A DNA stretch of 7,934 bases from Pseudomonadota bacterium (GCA_029549705.1 JAKPIR010000413.1:1-7934); one strand, 5' to 3'; shown: positions 1-6,436, counted from the stretch's first letter. Notes: generated by a model not told the origin, from the sequence alone. A program made the numbers and translations.

Positions 1-659
1 TATTTTTTGTAAGTTTTGACACCGTCAGCGGTTGCCAATAACAGTACATTGGCAGGGCGCGCTGCAAATAAACCATTGGTAACGACGCCGACGATTTGGT
101 TGATTTTAGCTTCGGTGGCAATCGGGTCAACAATCGTTAGGCCGTGCACATCTAAAATGACATTGCCGTTATCGGTGGTGAAGTTACGCAGTGAAGGTTG
201 ACCGCCCAACTTTACCAACTCGCGTGCTACGTAGCTGCGCGCCATTGGCAGCACTTCTACCGGCAGTGGAAATTTGCCTAATACCGGCACGTATTTAGTT
301 TCATCACAGATACAAATAAAGGTTTTGGCCACGGCTGCCACGATTTTTTCACGGGTCAATGCGCCGCCGCCGCCTTTGAGCATGTGTAGATGTTCGGTAA
401 TTTCATCTGCGCCATCTACATAAATATCGAGGCTATCCACGTTATTTAAATCAAATACTTCAATGCCATGCGCGCGTAAACGCTGGGCTGTGGCCTCCGA
501 GCTGGCCACTGCACCTTCAATTTTGTGCTTTACTTTTGCCAGCTCTTCAATAAAAAAGTTGGCGGTTGAGCCTGTGCCCACGCCAATGATGCCTTCTTTT
601 ACATATTCAACCGCGGCGCGTGCCACTTGCTGCTTTAATTCGTCTTGGGTGTATGCCAT
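1..659 (-). CDS. rpiA: Ribose-5-phosphate isomerase A
   Basis: This enzyme interconverts ribose 5-phosphate and ribulose 5-phosphate in the cytoplasmic non-oxidative pentose phosphate pathway. The minus-strand reading from the ATG at 657-659 gives 219 residues, the same length as E. coli RpiA. Family landmarks in order are the phosphate loop VGTGSTANFF (27-36), the block YVDGADEI (80-87) with the two expected active-site aspartates D82 and D85, the lysine block KGGGGALTREK ending at about K95, GKFPLPVEVLPMA, DNGNVILDVHG, and a C-terminus ADGVKTYKK close to E. coli ADGVKTIVK. The next codon begins TA at the window edge, so the stop (TAA or TAG) is cut by one base and the gene is otherwise whole. 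A ribosome binding site reading GAGGA (670-674) lies 10 bases before the ATG. It is divergent from ilvA. Identification is near certain from motifs and length. Confidence 0.97.
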   Translation of the reverse strand, partial: MAYTQDELKQQVARAAVEYVKEGIIGVGTGSTANFFIEELAKVKHKIEGAVASSEATAQRLRAHGIEVFDLNNVDSLDIYVDGADEITEHLHMLKGGGGALTREKIVAAVAKTFICICDETKYVPVLGKFPLPVEVLPMARSYVARELVKLGGQPSLRNFTTDNGNVILDVHGLTIVDPIATEAKINQIVGVVTNGLFAARPANVLLLATADGVKTYKK

Positions 660-660
660 T

Positions 661-691
661 TTGCCTTTTTCCTCTGCAAATTCTTTATAAT
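661..691 (+). promoter_or_regulatory. Candidate ilvA promoter
   Basis: A perfect TATAAT lies at 686-691 on the plus strand, with TTGCCT at 661-666 as a possible -35. The 19-base spacer is longer than ideal. Transcription would begin near 698, giving ilvA a leader of roughly 44 bases. The -35 sits next to the rpiA ribosome binding site, so the divergent promoters would overlap. No attenuator-like leader peptide was seen. Confidence 0.4.
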
Positions 692-706
692 GGTTGCCAA
701 TTCAAC

Positions 707-735
707 ATAATACACTGCTGACGCAATTTTAAGAA
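707..735 (-). promoter_or_regulatory. Candidate rpiA promoter
   Basis: On the minus strand TTCTTA (730-735) and TATTAT (707-712) are separated by 17 bases. This would start an rpiA transcript near 700 with a leader of about 40 bases. The -10 matches consensus at 5 of 6 positions but the -35 at only 3 of 6, so this is a weak call based on spacing and location. Confidence 0.25.
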
Positions 736-741
736 TATCGC

Positions 742-2265
742 ATGACCACAATCGTACCAATCAATTACCAAGAAAGAATAGCGCATTCGCGCGTGTACGA
801 CGTTGCGATTAAAACCCCTTTAGAATTTCAGCCGATTATCTCAGCCCGCATCGGCAACCGTGTGCTGCTCAAGCGCGAAGATATGCAGCCGGTGTTTTCA
901 TTTAAAATTCGCGGGGCATATAACAAAATGGCACATTTGCCGCCCGACGTGCTTAAGCATGGTGTTATTTGCGCAAGTGCAGGTAATCATGCGCAGGGCG
1001 TGGCGTTAAGCGCTCAAAAATTAGGTTGCCGTGCAGTGATTGTGATGCCAACTACCACGCCAGCGATTAAAGTGAATGCTGTAAAAAGCCGTGGCGCTGA
1101 AGTAATACTGTTTGGCGATAGTTATTCTGACTCGGTTGTTCGTGCGCTAGAACTGGAAAAAACAGAAAAACTCACTTTTGTGCACCCCTATGACGACCCT
1201 GATGTGATTGCCGGGCAAGGTACGATTGCGCTCGAAATTTTAGACGAACACCCGCAACCAATTGAGGCAATATTCTGCTGCGTTGGCGGTGGCGGTTTGT
1301 TAGCCGGTATTGCGGCCTATGTAAAAGCGGTTCGCCCAGAAATCAAAGTCATAGGCGTTGAAGCCAAAGATGCCGAAGCGATGACCGAATCACTCAAAAA
1401 AGGCGAGCGCATCATCCTTGACCAAGTAGGGCTTTTTGCCGATGGTGCGGCCGTTAAGCAAGTTGGTGTTCACACCTTTAAGCTTTGCCAGCAGTATGTG
1501 GACGAAATGATTGTGGTCGATAACGATGCCATTTGTGCAGCCATTAAAGACGTGTTTGAAGACACGCGCAGCATTTTGGAGCCTGCTGGTGCGCTCGCTT
1601 TAGCTGGTCTTAAAGTTTATGCTGAACGTGAAAATCTGCATGATAAGACGCTCATCGGCATTGCATCTGGCGCCAATATGAACTTTGACCGCCTGCGCTT
1701 TGTGGCAGAGCGTGCCGAGATAGGTGAAAAGCGAGAAGCTGTTTTTGCTGTAACAATCCCTGAAAAACCTGGCGCTTTTAAGGCGTTTTGCCGCTTGCTG
1801 GGTAACCGCAATATTACGGAATTCAACTATCGCTATTCCGACCCCAAAAATGCCCATATATTCGTAGGCATCGCCGTATCCGACCCAACAGAAGCTGCAA
1901 AACTGGTGACAGAGTTGCAAGCGCAAGGATTACCAGCACTGGATTTAACCGATAACGAAATGGCCAAATTACATTTACGTCACTTGGTGGGAGGCCATGC
2001 CCCGCAAGCCGAACATGAAGTGGTGTATCGCTTTGAGTTCCCTGAAAAACCAGGTGCGCTCATGAAATTTTTAGATACAATGGGACACGATTGGAACATC
2101 AGCTTATTCCACTACCGCAATCATGGTGCAGATTTTGGGCGTGTACTGGTGGGCATGCAAGTTCCCCCGGATGAACAGAACGAATATCTCACTTTTTTAC
2201 ATAACTTAGGCTACCCTTATTGGGATGAAACAAACAATCCTGCTTATCAATTATTTTTAGGCTGA
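742..2265 (+). CDS. ilvA: Threonine ammonia-lyase, biosynthetic (IlvA)
   Basis: PLP-dependent deamination of L-threonine to 2-oxobutanoate, the first committed step of isoleucine synthesis. The 507-residue product has the length of the long, Ile-regulated form. The catalytic domain (about 1-325) shows the PLP-lysine motif SFKIRGAYNKM with K55, the substrate loop SAGNHAQGVA (79-88), the phosphate-binding glycine loop GGGGLLAG (182-189), and SGANMNFDRLRF (309-320) at the domain end. Two ACT-like regulatory domains follow, each opening with the related phrases IPEKPGAFKAF (from 339) and FPEKPGALMKF (from 433), and each holding an ITEFNYR- or ISLFHYR-type strand. This duplicated C-terminal module gives isoleucine/valine control in the family. 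The ATG at 742 fits the conserved N-terminus; the ribosome binding site is weak (AAGAA about 7 bases upstream). It stands alone on this strand, not in an ilv cluster. Confidence 0.97.
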   Translation: MTTIVPINYQERIAHSRVYDVAIKTPLEFQPIISARIGNRVLLKREDMQPVFSFKIRGAYNKMAHLPPDVLKHGVICASAGNHAQGVALSAQKLGCRAVIVMPTTTPAIKVNAVKSRGAEVILFGDSYSDSVVRALELEKTEKLTFVHPYDDPDVIAGQGTIALEILDEHPQPIEAIFCCVGGGGLLAGIAAYVKAVRPEIKVIGVEAKDAEAMTESLKKGERIILDQVGLFADGAAVKQVGVHTFKLCQQYVDEMIVVDNDAICAAIKDVFEDTRSILEPAGALALAGLKVYAERENLHDKTLIGIASGANMNFDRLRFVAERAEIGEKREAVFAVTIPEKPGAFKAFCRLLGNRNITEFNYRYSDPKNAHIFVGIAVSDPTEAAKLVTELQAQGLPALDLTDNEMAKLHLRHLVGGHAPQAEHEVVYRFEFPEKPGALMKFLDTMGHDWNISLFHYRNHGADFGRVLVGMQVPPDEQNEYLTFLHNLGYPYWDETNNPAYQLFLG

Positions 2266-2288
2266 ATACAAAAAATGGCTGAATACAA
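2260..2288 (+). repeat. 12-bp direct repeat over the ilvA stop codon
   Basis: The 12-mer GGCTGAATACAA occurs exactly at 2260-2271 and 2277-2288, a period of 17 bases. The first copy contains the ilvA TGA stop; the second forms the left arm of the hairpin described next. It looks like a small local duplication of the gene end. Confidence 0.7.
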
Positions 2289-2313
2289 CCACTAAAAACG
2301 GTTATATATAGCC
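2277..2313 (+). other. Imperfect hairpin just after ilvA
   Basis: The arms at 2277-2290 and 2300-2313 can form a 14-position stem (11 Watson-Crick pairs, one G-U, two mismatches) around a 9-base loop. It starts 12 bases after the ilvA stop. No run of T follows, so it is not a classical intrinsic terminator. It may protect the ilvA 3' end or assist a Rho-dependent end. The role is inferred only from its position. Confidence 0.4.
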
Positions 2314-2399
2314 GAATATTGGGGCATCCAATCGCAATAACTTGTTTAAATTAAAGATTATTTTCAGCACGTTTCTTGCTTGAATTTATCGTTTATGCA

Positions 2400-2429
2400 T
2401 TGAACCTAATTAATAAAAATCAAACTAAT
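2400..2429 (+). promoter_or_regulatory. Candidate promoter for the YVTN lipoprotein gene
   Basis: TTGAAC (2400-2405) and ACTAAT (2424-2429) are 18 bases apart, each matching 4 of 6 consensus bases. A start near 2436 would leave a leader of about 23 bases containing the clear ribosome binding site GGAG (2448-2451). The surrounding spacer 2314-2458 is AT-rich and shows no coding potential. The call rests on position and is tentative. Confidence 0.3.
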
Positions 2430-2458
2430 TTGAATCGTTGTCACTTTGGAGATATTAA

Positions 2459-3616
2459 ATGAATTACACGCAACATAAAACACGCCTAAGCCTAGTGCTG
2501 TTAGCAATGATCGCCAGCTTAAGTGCCTGTACAAAAGAAAAAACCGAAGAGGCCAAAACAACTAACGATGCTGCGGCAGTCAATCAAGCAACCGACACCT
2601 CAACAGCCGCCAACAACAGCGCAGTAGCAAACGGCTTAGCTTATGTTACAAGCCAAGATGCCGGCGTGAGCGTCATCGACCTTGCCACCATGAAAGTGGT
2701 CAAGCAAATTGATGTAAAAGCCGAAAGCCCACGCGGTATTGGTATTACAGATGATGGCAAAAAGCTAATTGTGGCAACGCGTGGCAATGACAGCATTTCA
2801 GTGATTGATACAGCGACGGGAGAAGTATTACAGCAAATCTTAATCGGTAAAAACCCTGAGTTTGTTCGCGTACGTGGCAATTTTGCTTTTGTTTCTTCTG
2901 AGCCTAGCGCTAAAGGTGGTCCACCACCAAAACCTGGTGCTAAAGATGAAGAGGATGACGATGATGAAGAAAAAATCCCAGCCCAAATTGTGGTGGTTGA
3001 TTTAGAGCAAGGTAAAAAAGTACGTGAAATCACTGGGGGCCCAGAAACTGAAGGCATAGAGTTTTCTAACGATGGTACCAAAATGATTATCACGAATGAA
3101 GCGGATAACACAGTAACGGTTCACAACATTGAAACTGGTGAGTTAATCAAAACTGTTTCAACGCATGAGCATGGCGACAGACCGCGTGGTATTAAAGCTT
3201 CGCCTGATGGTAACAACTATATTGCAACATTAGAATACGGCAATAAATTTATGGTGCTAGATAAAGACTTTAACTTTGTTCGCACGGTTGATACTGGTGA
3301 AACGCCCTATGGCGTTGCGTACGACGCAGCAGGCAACAACATATACGTGGCCAGTAACAAAGCCAAGTTACTTGAAGTGTTTGATGCCAAAACATTTGTT
3401 AAAACGAAAGAAGTCACCACTGGTAATCGTTGCTGGCATTTTAGTTTTACACCAGACAATCAAAAAATATTATTAGCTTGCGGTAAGTCTGATGCCGTAC
3501 TGGTGGTAGATGCCAATCTATTCACCGTGACCAATCAAATTGAAGTAAAAGATATGCCTTGGGGCGTGGTGACTTACCCTAAAGCGATGGGCAGCTTAGA
3601 AACTTCAATCAGATAG
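2459..3616 (+). CDS. YVTN-type beta-propeller lipoprotein
   Basis: A predicted exported lipoprotein of 385 residues with no assigned function. A basic N-terminus (KTRL) and hydrophobic stretch lead to the lipobox LSAC with the acylated cysteine C24. T25 follows, not aspartate, so outer-membrane sorting is expected. Residues 25-58 are a low-complexity Ala/Thr/Asn/Glu tether. From about 59 there are seven repeats of about 40 residues of the pattern YV(S/T)-x-ID-x-T-G-x-V, then SPRGI or TPYGV and a D-G-K turn (starts near 60, 103, 143, 209, 254, 295 and 338). This is the YVTN/NHL-like propeller signature. The third blade carries an insert (about 149-174) rich in Pro/Gly, then the acidic run DEEDDDDEE. 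Two further cysteines, C325 and C341, lie in adjacent blades. ATG 2459 has GGAG 7 bases upstream. Such propellers usually act as binding scaffolds or, in some methylotrophs, sit near PQQ dehydrogenases; no such neighbour occurs here. Confidence 0.85.
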   Translation: MNYTQHKTRLSLVLLAMIASLSACTKEKTEEAKTTNDAAAVNQATDTSTAANNSAVANGLAYVTSQDAGVSVIDLATMKVVKQIDVKAESPRGIGITDDGKKLIVATRGNDSISVIDTATGEVLQQILIGKNPEFVRVRGNFAFVSSEPSAKGGPPPKPGAKDEEDDDDEEKIPAQIVVVDLEQGKKVREITGGPETEGIEFSNDGTKMIITNEADNTVTVHNIETGELIKTVSTHEHGDRPRGIKASPDGNNYIATLEYGNKFMVLDKDFNFVRTVDTGETPYGVAYDAAGNNIYVASNKAKLLEVFDAKTFVKTKEVTTGNRCWHFSFTPDNQKILLACGKSDAVLVVDANLFTVTNQIEVKDMPWGVVTYPKAMGSLETSIR

Positions 3617-3643
3617 TTCTAGCGTTATATCCGATGTCAATAT

Positions 3644-3670
3644 AAAAGCCCGAGCAATCGGGCTTTTTTT
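3644..3670 (+). terminator. Intrinsic terminator, probably bidirectional
   Basis: A 10-bp perfect stem (AAAAGCCCGA at 3644-3653 and its complement at 3658-3667) encloses a GCAA tetraloop and runs into seven Ts ending at 3670. It lies 27 bases after the lipoprotein stop. Read on the minus strand the same stem is followed by TTTTAT-rich sequence, so it can also end the convergent EVE-gene transcript. Confidence 0.92.
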
Positions 3671-3697
3671 ACTTGAAGTCGCTGATTGATTAAAACA

Positions 3698-4159
3698 TTA
3701 ACCATTTAATAGGCTCATAATAAACTGCCAATCTATTGGGTCAACTGGGGTAATCGATAAGCGGTTACCGCGCTGCAAAATACGCAAATTGGCAAGCTCA
3801 GGTATTTCACGCATTTCCTTCAAGCTTAAAAGCCGCGTTTTTCGCACCAATTTCACATCCACGTTCAACCAACGCGGGTTTTCTGGCGTAGACTTTGCGT
3901 CAAAGTATTTATGGCCTTTAATGAACTGCAGACGGTCTGGATAGGCCAACTGACTCACCTCGCAAATACCCGCAATTCCAGGCAAATCGCAGTTAGAGTG
4001 GTAAAACAGCACGCCATCACCCAACTGCATTTGATCGCGCATAAAATTGCGTGCCTGATAATTGCGTACGCCATACCAATCAACCGTTTGATTGGGCATT
4101 GCCGCTAAATCATCTATAGAAACGTCTGAGGGCTCAGACTTCATCAGCCAATAACGCAT
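3698..4159 (-). CDS. EVE domain-containing protein (Thyn1-like)
   Basis: A single-domain cytoplasmic protein of 153 residues, the usual size of stand-alone bacterial EVE proteins. The family blocks are all present: YWLMKSEP (3-10), WYGVRNYQARNFMR (28-41), GDGVLFYHSN (48-57), PGIAGICEV (60-68), PRWLNVDV (95-102) and LQRGNRLSITPV (128-139). EVE domains share the PUA/YTH-like fold and are linked to recognition of modified bases in nucleic acids; the ligand of this housekeeping branch is not established. The ATG at 4157-4159 is only about 25 bases beyond the predicted 3' end of 6S RNA and has only a weak AAGA-type ribosome binding site, so the gene is probably read as the downstream part of a 6S precursor transcript. 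It converges with the lipoprotein gene over a shared terminator. Confidence 0.92.
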   Translation of the reverse strand: MRYWLMKSEPSDVSIDDLAAMPNQTVDWYGVRNYQARNFMRDQMQLGDGVLFYHSNCDLPGIAGICEVSQLAYPDRLQFIKGHKYFDAKSTPENPRWLNVDVKLVRKTRLLSLKEMREIPELANLRILQRGNRLSITPVDPIDWQFIMSLLNG

Positions 4160-4183
4160 TGAATATTCTTAAATTTAAAAATG

Positions 4184-4364
4184 GGAAGTTCTCTACGGAT
4201 ATGGCCTAGGCCAGCATCCTGAACCAAAAAGGCTCAAGTGGTAACAGCCTAGAGTGCTTTAGGTACACCAACCATGTGGCGCGCACACCGCAACTCGAAT
4301 GACTAAAACCGATGCTATAAACTAGTTCAAGGAATTATTAGCCTAAACCGCACCGCAGAGAACA
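4184..4364 (-). ncRNA. ssrS: 6S RNA
   Basis: A regulatory RNA that binds sigma70 RNA polymerase holoenzyme by mimicking an open promoter. No protein frame explains the 276 bases between zapA and the EVE gene, but the minus strand folds like 6S RNA. The terminal closing stem pairs TTCTCTGCGG (4362 to 4353) with CCGTAGAGAA (4198 to 4189), ten pairs with one G-U. A second helix pairs GGTTTAGGC (4349 to 4341) with the complementary arm at 4211 to 4203, nine pairs with two G-U. A third pairs CTTGAAC (4331 to 4325) with GTTCAGG (4224 to 4218), below an open central region and a GC-rich apical arm. The length of about 181 nt compares with 184 in E. coli, and the position just after zapA is the classic location. 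The ends are estimates (a few bases either way). A TAAAAT at 4393-4398 may be a -10 for a longer precursor. Confidence 0.92.
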
Positions 4365-4435
4365 AACTTTGAAACCAGTAACTTTGGTGACTATTTTACG
4401 CCTAATAAGGGGATTTGTATTGCCAGGTGCTAGAT

Positions 4436-4741
4436 TTAGCTAAAAAGCTCTTTGGTAGCATAAACCTGATCAATTTGATCTTGCATGTGGCTAATTCTGC
4501 GTTTAATGTCACCCACATCGACGGAGCCATTTTTTGTATTGAGCAATTCATGCGCCAAATTCAGTGCTGCCATGATGGCAATCCGCTCAACCCCAACGAT
4601 TTTACCCGTATCGCGGATATCTCGCATTTTTTTATCTAAAAAATTAACTGCTTCAATCAAGCCAGGACGTTCTTCTTCAGAGCAAGCCACCGTGAATTCA
4701 CGGCCCATTATGTTGACATCTACACCTTTATTTTCGCTCAT
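4436..4741 (-). CDS. zapA: Cell division protein ZapA
   Basis: ZapA binds and bundles FtsZ filaments at the division ring in the cytoplasm. The 101-residue product has the typical length and order. An N-terminal globular part contains VDVNIMGREFTVACSEEE (8-25) and the helix EAVNFLDKKMRDIRDTGKI (30-48), followed by VERIAIMAALNLAHELL (51-67), and a C-terminal coiled coil from about 73 to 95 (DVGDIKRRISHMQDQIDQVY). The ATG at 4739-4741 gives the conserved start; GGG about 9 bases upstream is a weak ribosome binding site. It follows the ZapB-like gene by 13 bases, indicating one transcript, and precedes 6S RNA by about 70 bases. Confidence 0.95.
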   Translation of the reverse strand: MSENKGVDVNIMGREFTVACSEEERPGLIEAVNFLDKKMRDIRDTGKIVGVERIAIMAALNLAHELLNTKNGSVDVGDIKRRISHMQDQIDQVYATKELFS

Positions 4742-4754
4742 TCGTTTTTACCCG

Positions 4755-4943
4755 CTATGGCAAGGTCTCCATCAACGCTTCTATGCGCTCACTCGCTTGT
4801 GCCATATTGGCTTTTAGCTCTGCGGTATCTCGCAATGTGGCATCTAAATCCTGACGTAGCTGCGCATTTTGATTACGCAGGTCTACACACAGGGAAATTA
4901 ATCCTGTTAACTTAGTCTCTAATGCTTTTAAGTCGGCGTCCAT
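4755..4943 (-). CDS. ZapB-like coiled-coil protein (TIGR02449 type)
   Basis: A 62-residue protein that is nearly all predicted coiled coil, with leucines spaced in heptads (L5/L12, L8/L15, L22/L29) and Gln/Asn/Glu/Lys between them. Small proteins of this kind sit directly before zapA in many beta- and gammaproteobacteria (TIGR02449 family) and resemble ZapB, the ZapA partner at the division ring. The functional link here is inferred from position and shape. I chose the ATG at 4941-4943. A longer frame could start at a TTG at 4977-4979, but that TTG is the first part of the TTGACT -35 element, so the extra 12 residues would lie upstream of the transcript. There is no ribosome binding site before the ATG, consistent with a leaderless or very short leader. 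Confidence 0.85.
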   Translation of the reverse strand: MDADLKALETKLTGLISLCVDLRNQNAQLRQDLDATLRDTAELKANMAQASERIEALMETLP

Positions 4944-4949
4944 GCAATC

Positions 4950-4979
4950 ACTATAATTTAAAAAGTTTATTGTAGTCAA
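4950..4979 (-). promoter_or_regulatory. Promoter for the ZapB-like gene and zapA
   Basis: TTGACT (4974-4979) and TATAGT (4950-4955) are spaced by 18 bases and each match consensus at 5 of 6 positions. The expected start, about 7 bases past the -10, falls on or next to the A of the ATG at 4943. It lies directly before the ZapB-like gene and separates this unit from the cobTSC operon upstream. The intervening bases 4980-5075 contain no gene and no convincing terminator. Confidence 0.7.
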
Positions 4980-5075
4980 TAGCTAACGTGTATTTTTAAA
5001 AGTATTACAATACATATTAGTCTTAATGGGTGAATATGCGTTTATTTACGACAAATTACCTAAGGTTTGATTTGA

Positions 5076-5666
5076 CTATAAATTCATATAATGGACTTTA
5101 GGTATATCATCATTAAACTCTAGCATGGTGATGCTCGCATGATGAATAGAGAGCCTAAACAGACGTTTGAGTGGCATTTGTAAAACTTCTGCAATTAACG
5201 CCCGAATCAATCCGCCATGGGTAATCACCAATATATGCTGGTTTCGTGCATCTTTAGCCACCTCATCTACAAAACTTTTTGCTCGGCCATGCAGTTGCGA
5301 AAATGTTTCACCATTGGGTGGCGCCAAATTGGCATAATCATTTGCCCAGACATCAAAAATATCACGCGGAATATCTTCCCAGGCTTGCATTTCCCAGTCA
5401 CCAAAATGCAGCTCTTTTAGGCGATGATCATGTCGAATGTCTTCGGCTGAAAAACCAAGACGGGGGTCTTGGCACAACGCCTGTGCAAGTTGCTGGCAGC
5501 GCCGCAACGGGCTTGTATAGATAGCATCAAACTGCGTATTTCCTAATTTTTGCTGCAAGGCTAATCGTTCATTGTCAAAATTTGCAGAAACGGCAACATC
5601 GCTCTGCCCATAACAAATATGCGGTGCTATATCCAAACTAGTGTGACGCACTAAGGTGAGCTTCAT
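5076..5666 (-). CDS. cobC: Alpha-ribazole phosphatase, histidine phosphatase family
   Basis: Removes the phosphate in the final stage of cobalamin nucleotide-loop assembly (alpha-ribazole 5'-phosphate, or adenosylcobalamin 5'-phosphate). The 196-residue protein shows the whole histidine phosphatase active site: the phospho-accepting motif LVRHT with H8 and R7, a second arginine in SPLRRC (R55), the acid in KELHFGDWE (E85), and the second histidine in VITHGG (H150). The phrases CYGQSDV (18-24) and PPNGE (116-120) are typical of the CobC branch. Motifs alone do not separate CobC from other family members; the location settles it, since its ATG overlaps the cobS stop in an ATGA junction (5663-5666), implying translational coupling. 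It is the last gene of the cobTSC operon. Confidence 0.93.
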   Translation of the reverse strand: MKLTLVRHTSLDIAPHICYGQSDVAVSANFDNERLALQQKLGNTQFDAIYTSPLRRCQQLAQALCQDPRLGFSAEDIRHDHRLKELHFGDWEMQAWEDIPRDIFDVWANDYANLAPPNGETFSQLHGRAKSFVDEVAKDARNQHILVITHGGLIRALIAEVLQMPLKRLFRLSIHHASITMLEFNDDIPKVHYMNL

Positions 5667-6436
5667 ACAAATCGAACCAATAACGTTGCGCTTGCAAGTA
5701 AGCCAATATAAAAGCTGACTTCAGTTAGCTGCTGCATTGCGCCAAGGCAATCGCCTGTATAACCGCCTATACGGCGTTTAATTTTTAGGCTGAACCAAAC
5801 CCAGACGAAAAATACAGGCAAAAGCGCTACTAGACCTGCTGTGCCTACGAATAACAAAGGTAACAATCCAAAAAAAGTAGCAATTATCAATTCAAGCCTT
5901 GATAGTTGCGTGGCAAGCGGCTTAGATTTACCTTCGGCTTTAACATAGTGTTGCGTGGCCATCACCAAGACCGCGCACCATCGACTCAGCGCATGAGCAG
6001 CAATTAACGCGATTGGAATCTGCAACACATTCAAACTACTTAATACCTGATATTTAGTCAGCAGTACCAGCACCAATCCGATTACACCGTAACTGCCAAT
6101 ACGCGAATCGACCATAATAGCGAGTACTTGCTCACGCTCCCATCCACCTCCTAAGCCATCTATAGCATCTGCCAAGCCGTCTTCATGAAAAGCACCGGTA
6201 AGCAAAACCGAAGTCGCCATACTTAAAATGATGGCTGTTTCAAGTGGTAATGCCAGCTGAAAAATCCAAAAGGCCAATGCGGCTATTGCACCAACAAAGA
6301 TGCCCACCAATGGAAAAAATCGCGTCGCGCGATTTAAATCTGAGGCCTCAAACTTTTCAAATCTGACCGGCACGCGAGTAAAAAACATTACCGCTGTAAG
6401 AAAATATCGCCATTGGTTTTGCAGTTGGCGCATCAT
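5663..6436 (-). CDS. cobS: Adenosylcobinamide-GDP ribazoletransferase (cobalamin synthase)
   Basis: An integral inner-membrane enzyme that joins adenosylcobinamide-GDP to alpha-ribazole (phosphate), giving adenosylcobalamin (phosphate). The 257 residues fit the family. Characteristic blocks are FFTRVPV (18-24), RFFPLVGIFVGA (39-50), the acidic metal-binding motif FHEDGLADAIDGLGGG (83-98), the block DSRIGSYG (110-117), and RRIGGYTGDCLGA (221-233) near the end. Hydrophobic segments at about 42-60, 66-80, 117-127, 136-160, 183-215 and 240-255 are predicted membrane helices. The gene starts MM; the first ATG (6434-6436) overlaps the cobT TGA in an ATGA junction, and the second ATG is directly adjacent. 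A second ATGA overlap leads into cobC. CobU/CobP, which makes its substrate, is not in the window. Confidence 0.96.
   Translation of the reverse strand: MMRQLQNQWRYFLTAVMFFTRVPVRFEKFEASDLNRATRFFPLVGIFVGAIAALAFWIFQLALPLETAIILSMATSVLLTGAFHEDGLADAIDGLGGGWEREQVLAIMVDSRIGSYGVIGLVLVLLTKYQVLSSLNVLQIPIALIAAHALSRWCAVLVMATQHYVKAEGKSKPLATQLSRLELIIATFFGLLPLLFVGTAGLVALLPVFFVWVWFSLKIKRRIGGYTGDCLGAMQQLTEVSFYIGLLASATLLVRFV

Noticed and set aside
1600..1926. A 108-codon minus-strand open frame inside ilvA
   Set aside because: It is antisense to the conserved ACT-like region of IlvA and shows no recognisable domain.
2641..3111. A 156-codon minus-strand open frame inside the lipoprotein gene
   Set aside because: Serine-rich translation is the antisense of the acidic and repeat codons; no start signals or family features, while the plus frame is a clear propeller.
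4485..4817. A 110-codon plus-strand open frame across zapA and the ZapB-like gene
   Set aside because: It is the antisense of two well-supported minus-strand genes and spans their junction.
4944..4979. TTG start giving the ZapB-like protein 12 more residues
   Set aside because: The TTG is part of the TTGACT -35 element and the added residues lie over the -10; ATG 4943 matches the typical family size.
4990..5020. A possible terminator for the cobTSC operon (small GTAT/ATAC stem followed by T and A)
   Set aside because: The stem has only four or five AT pairs with a tiny loop, too weak to call.
5072..5092. TTGACT and TATAAT on the plus strand near the cobC 3' end
   Set aside because: They are only 9 bases apart, too close for a sigma70 promoter, and no plus-strand gene follows.
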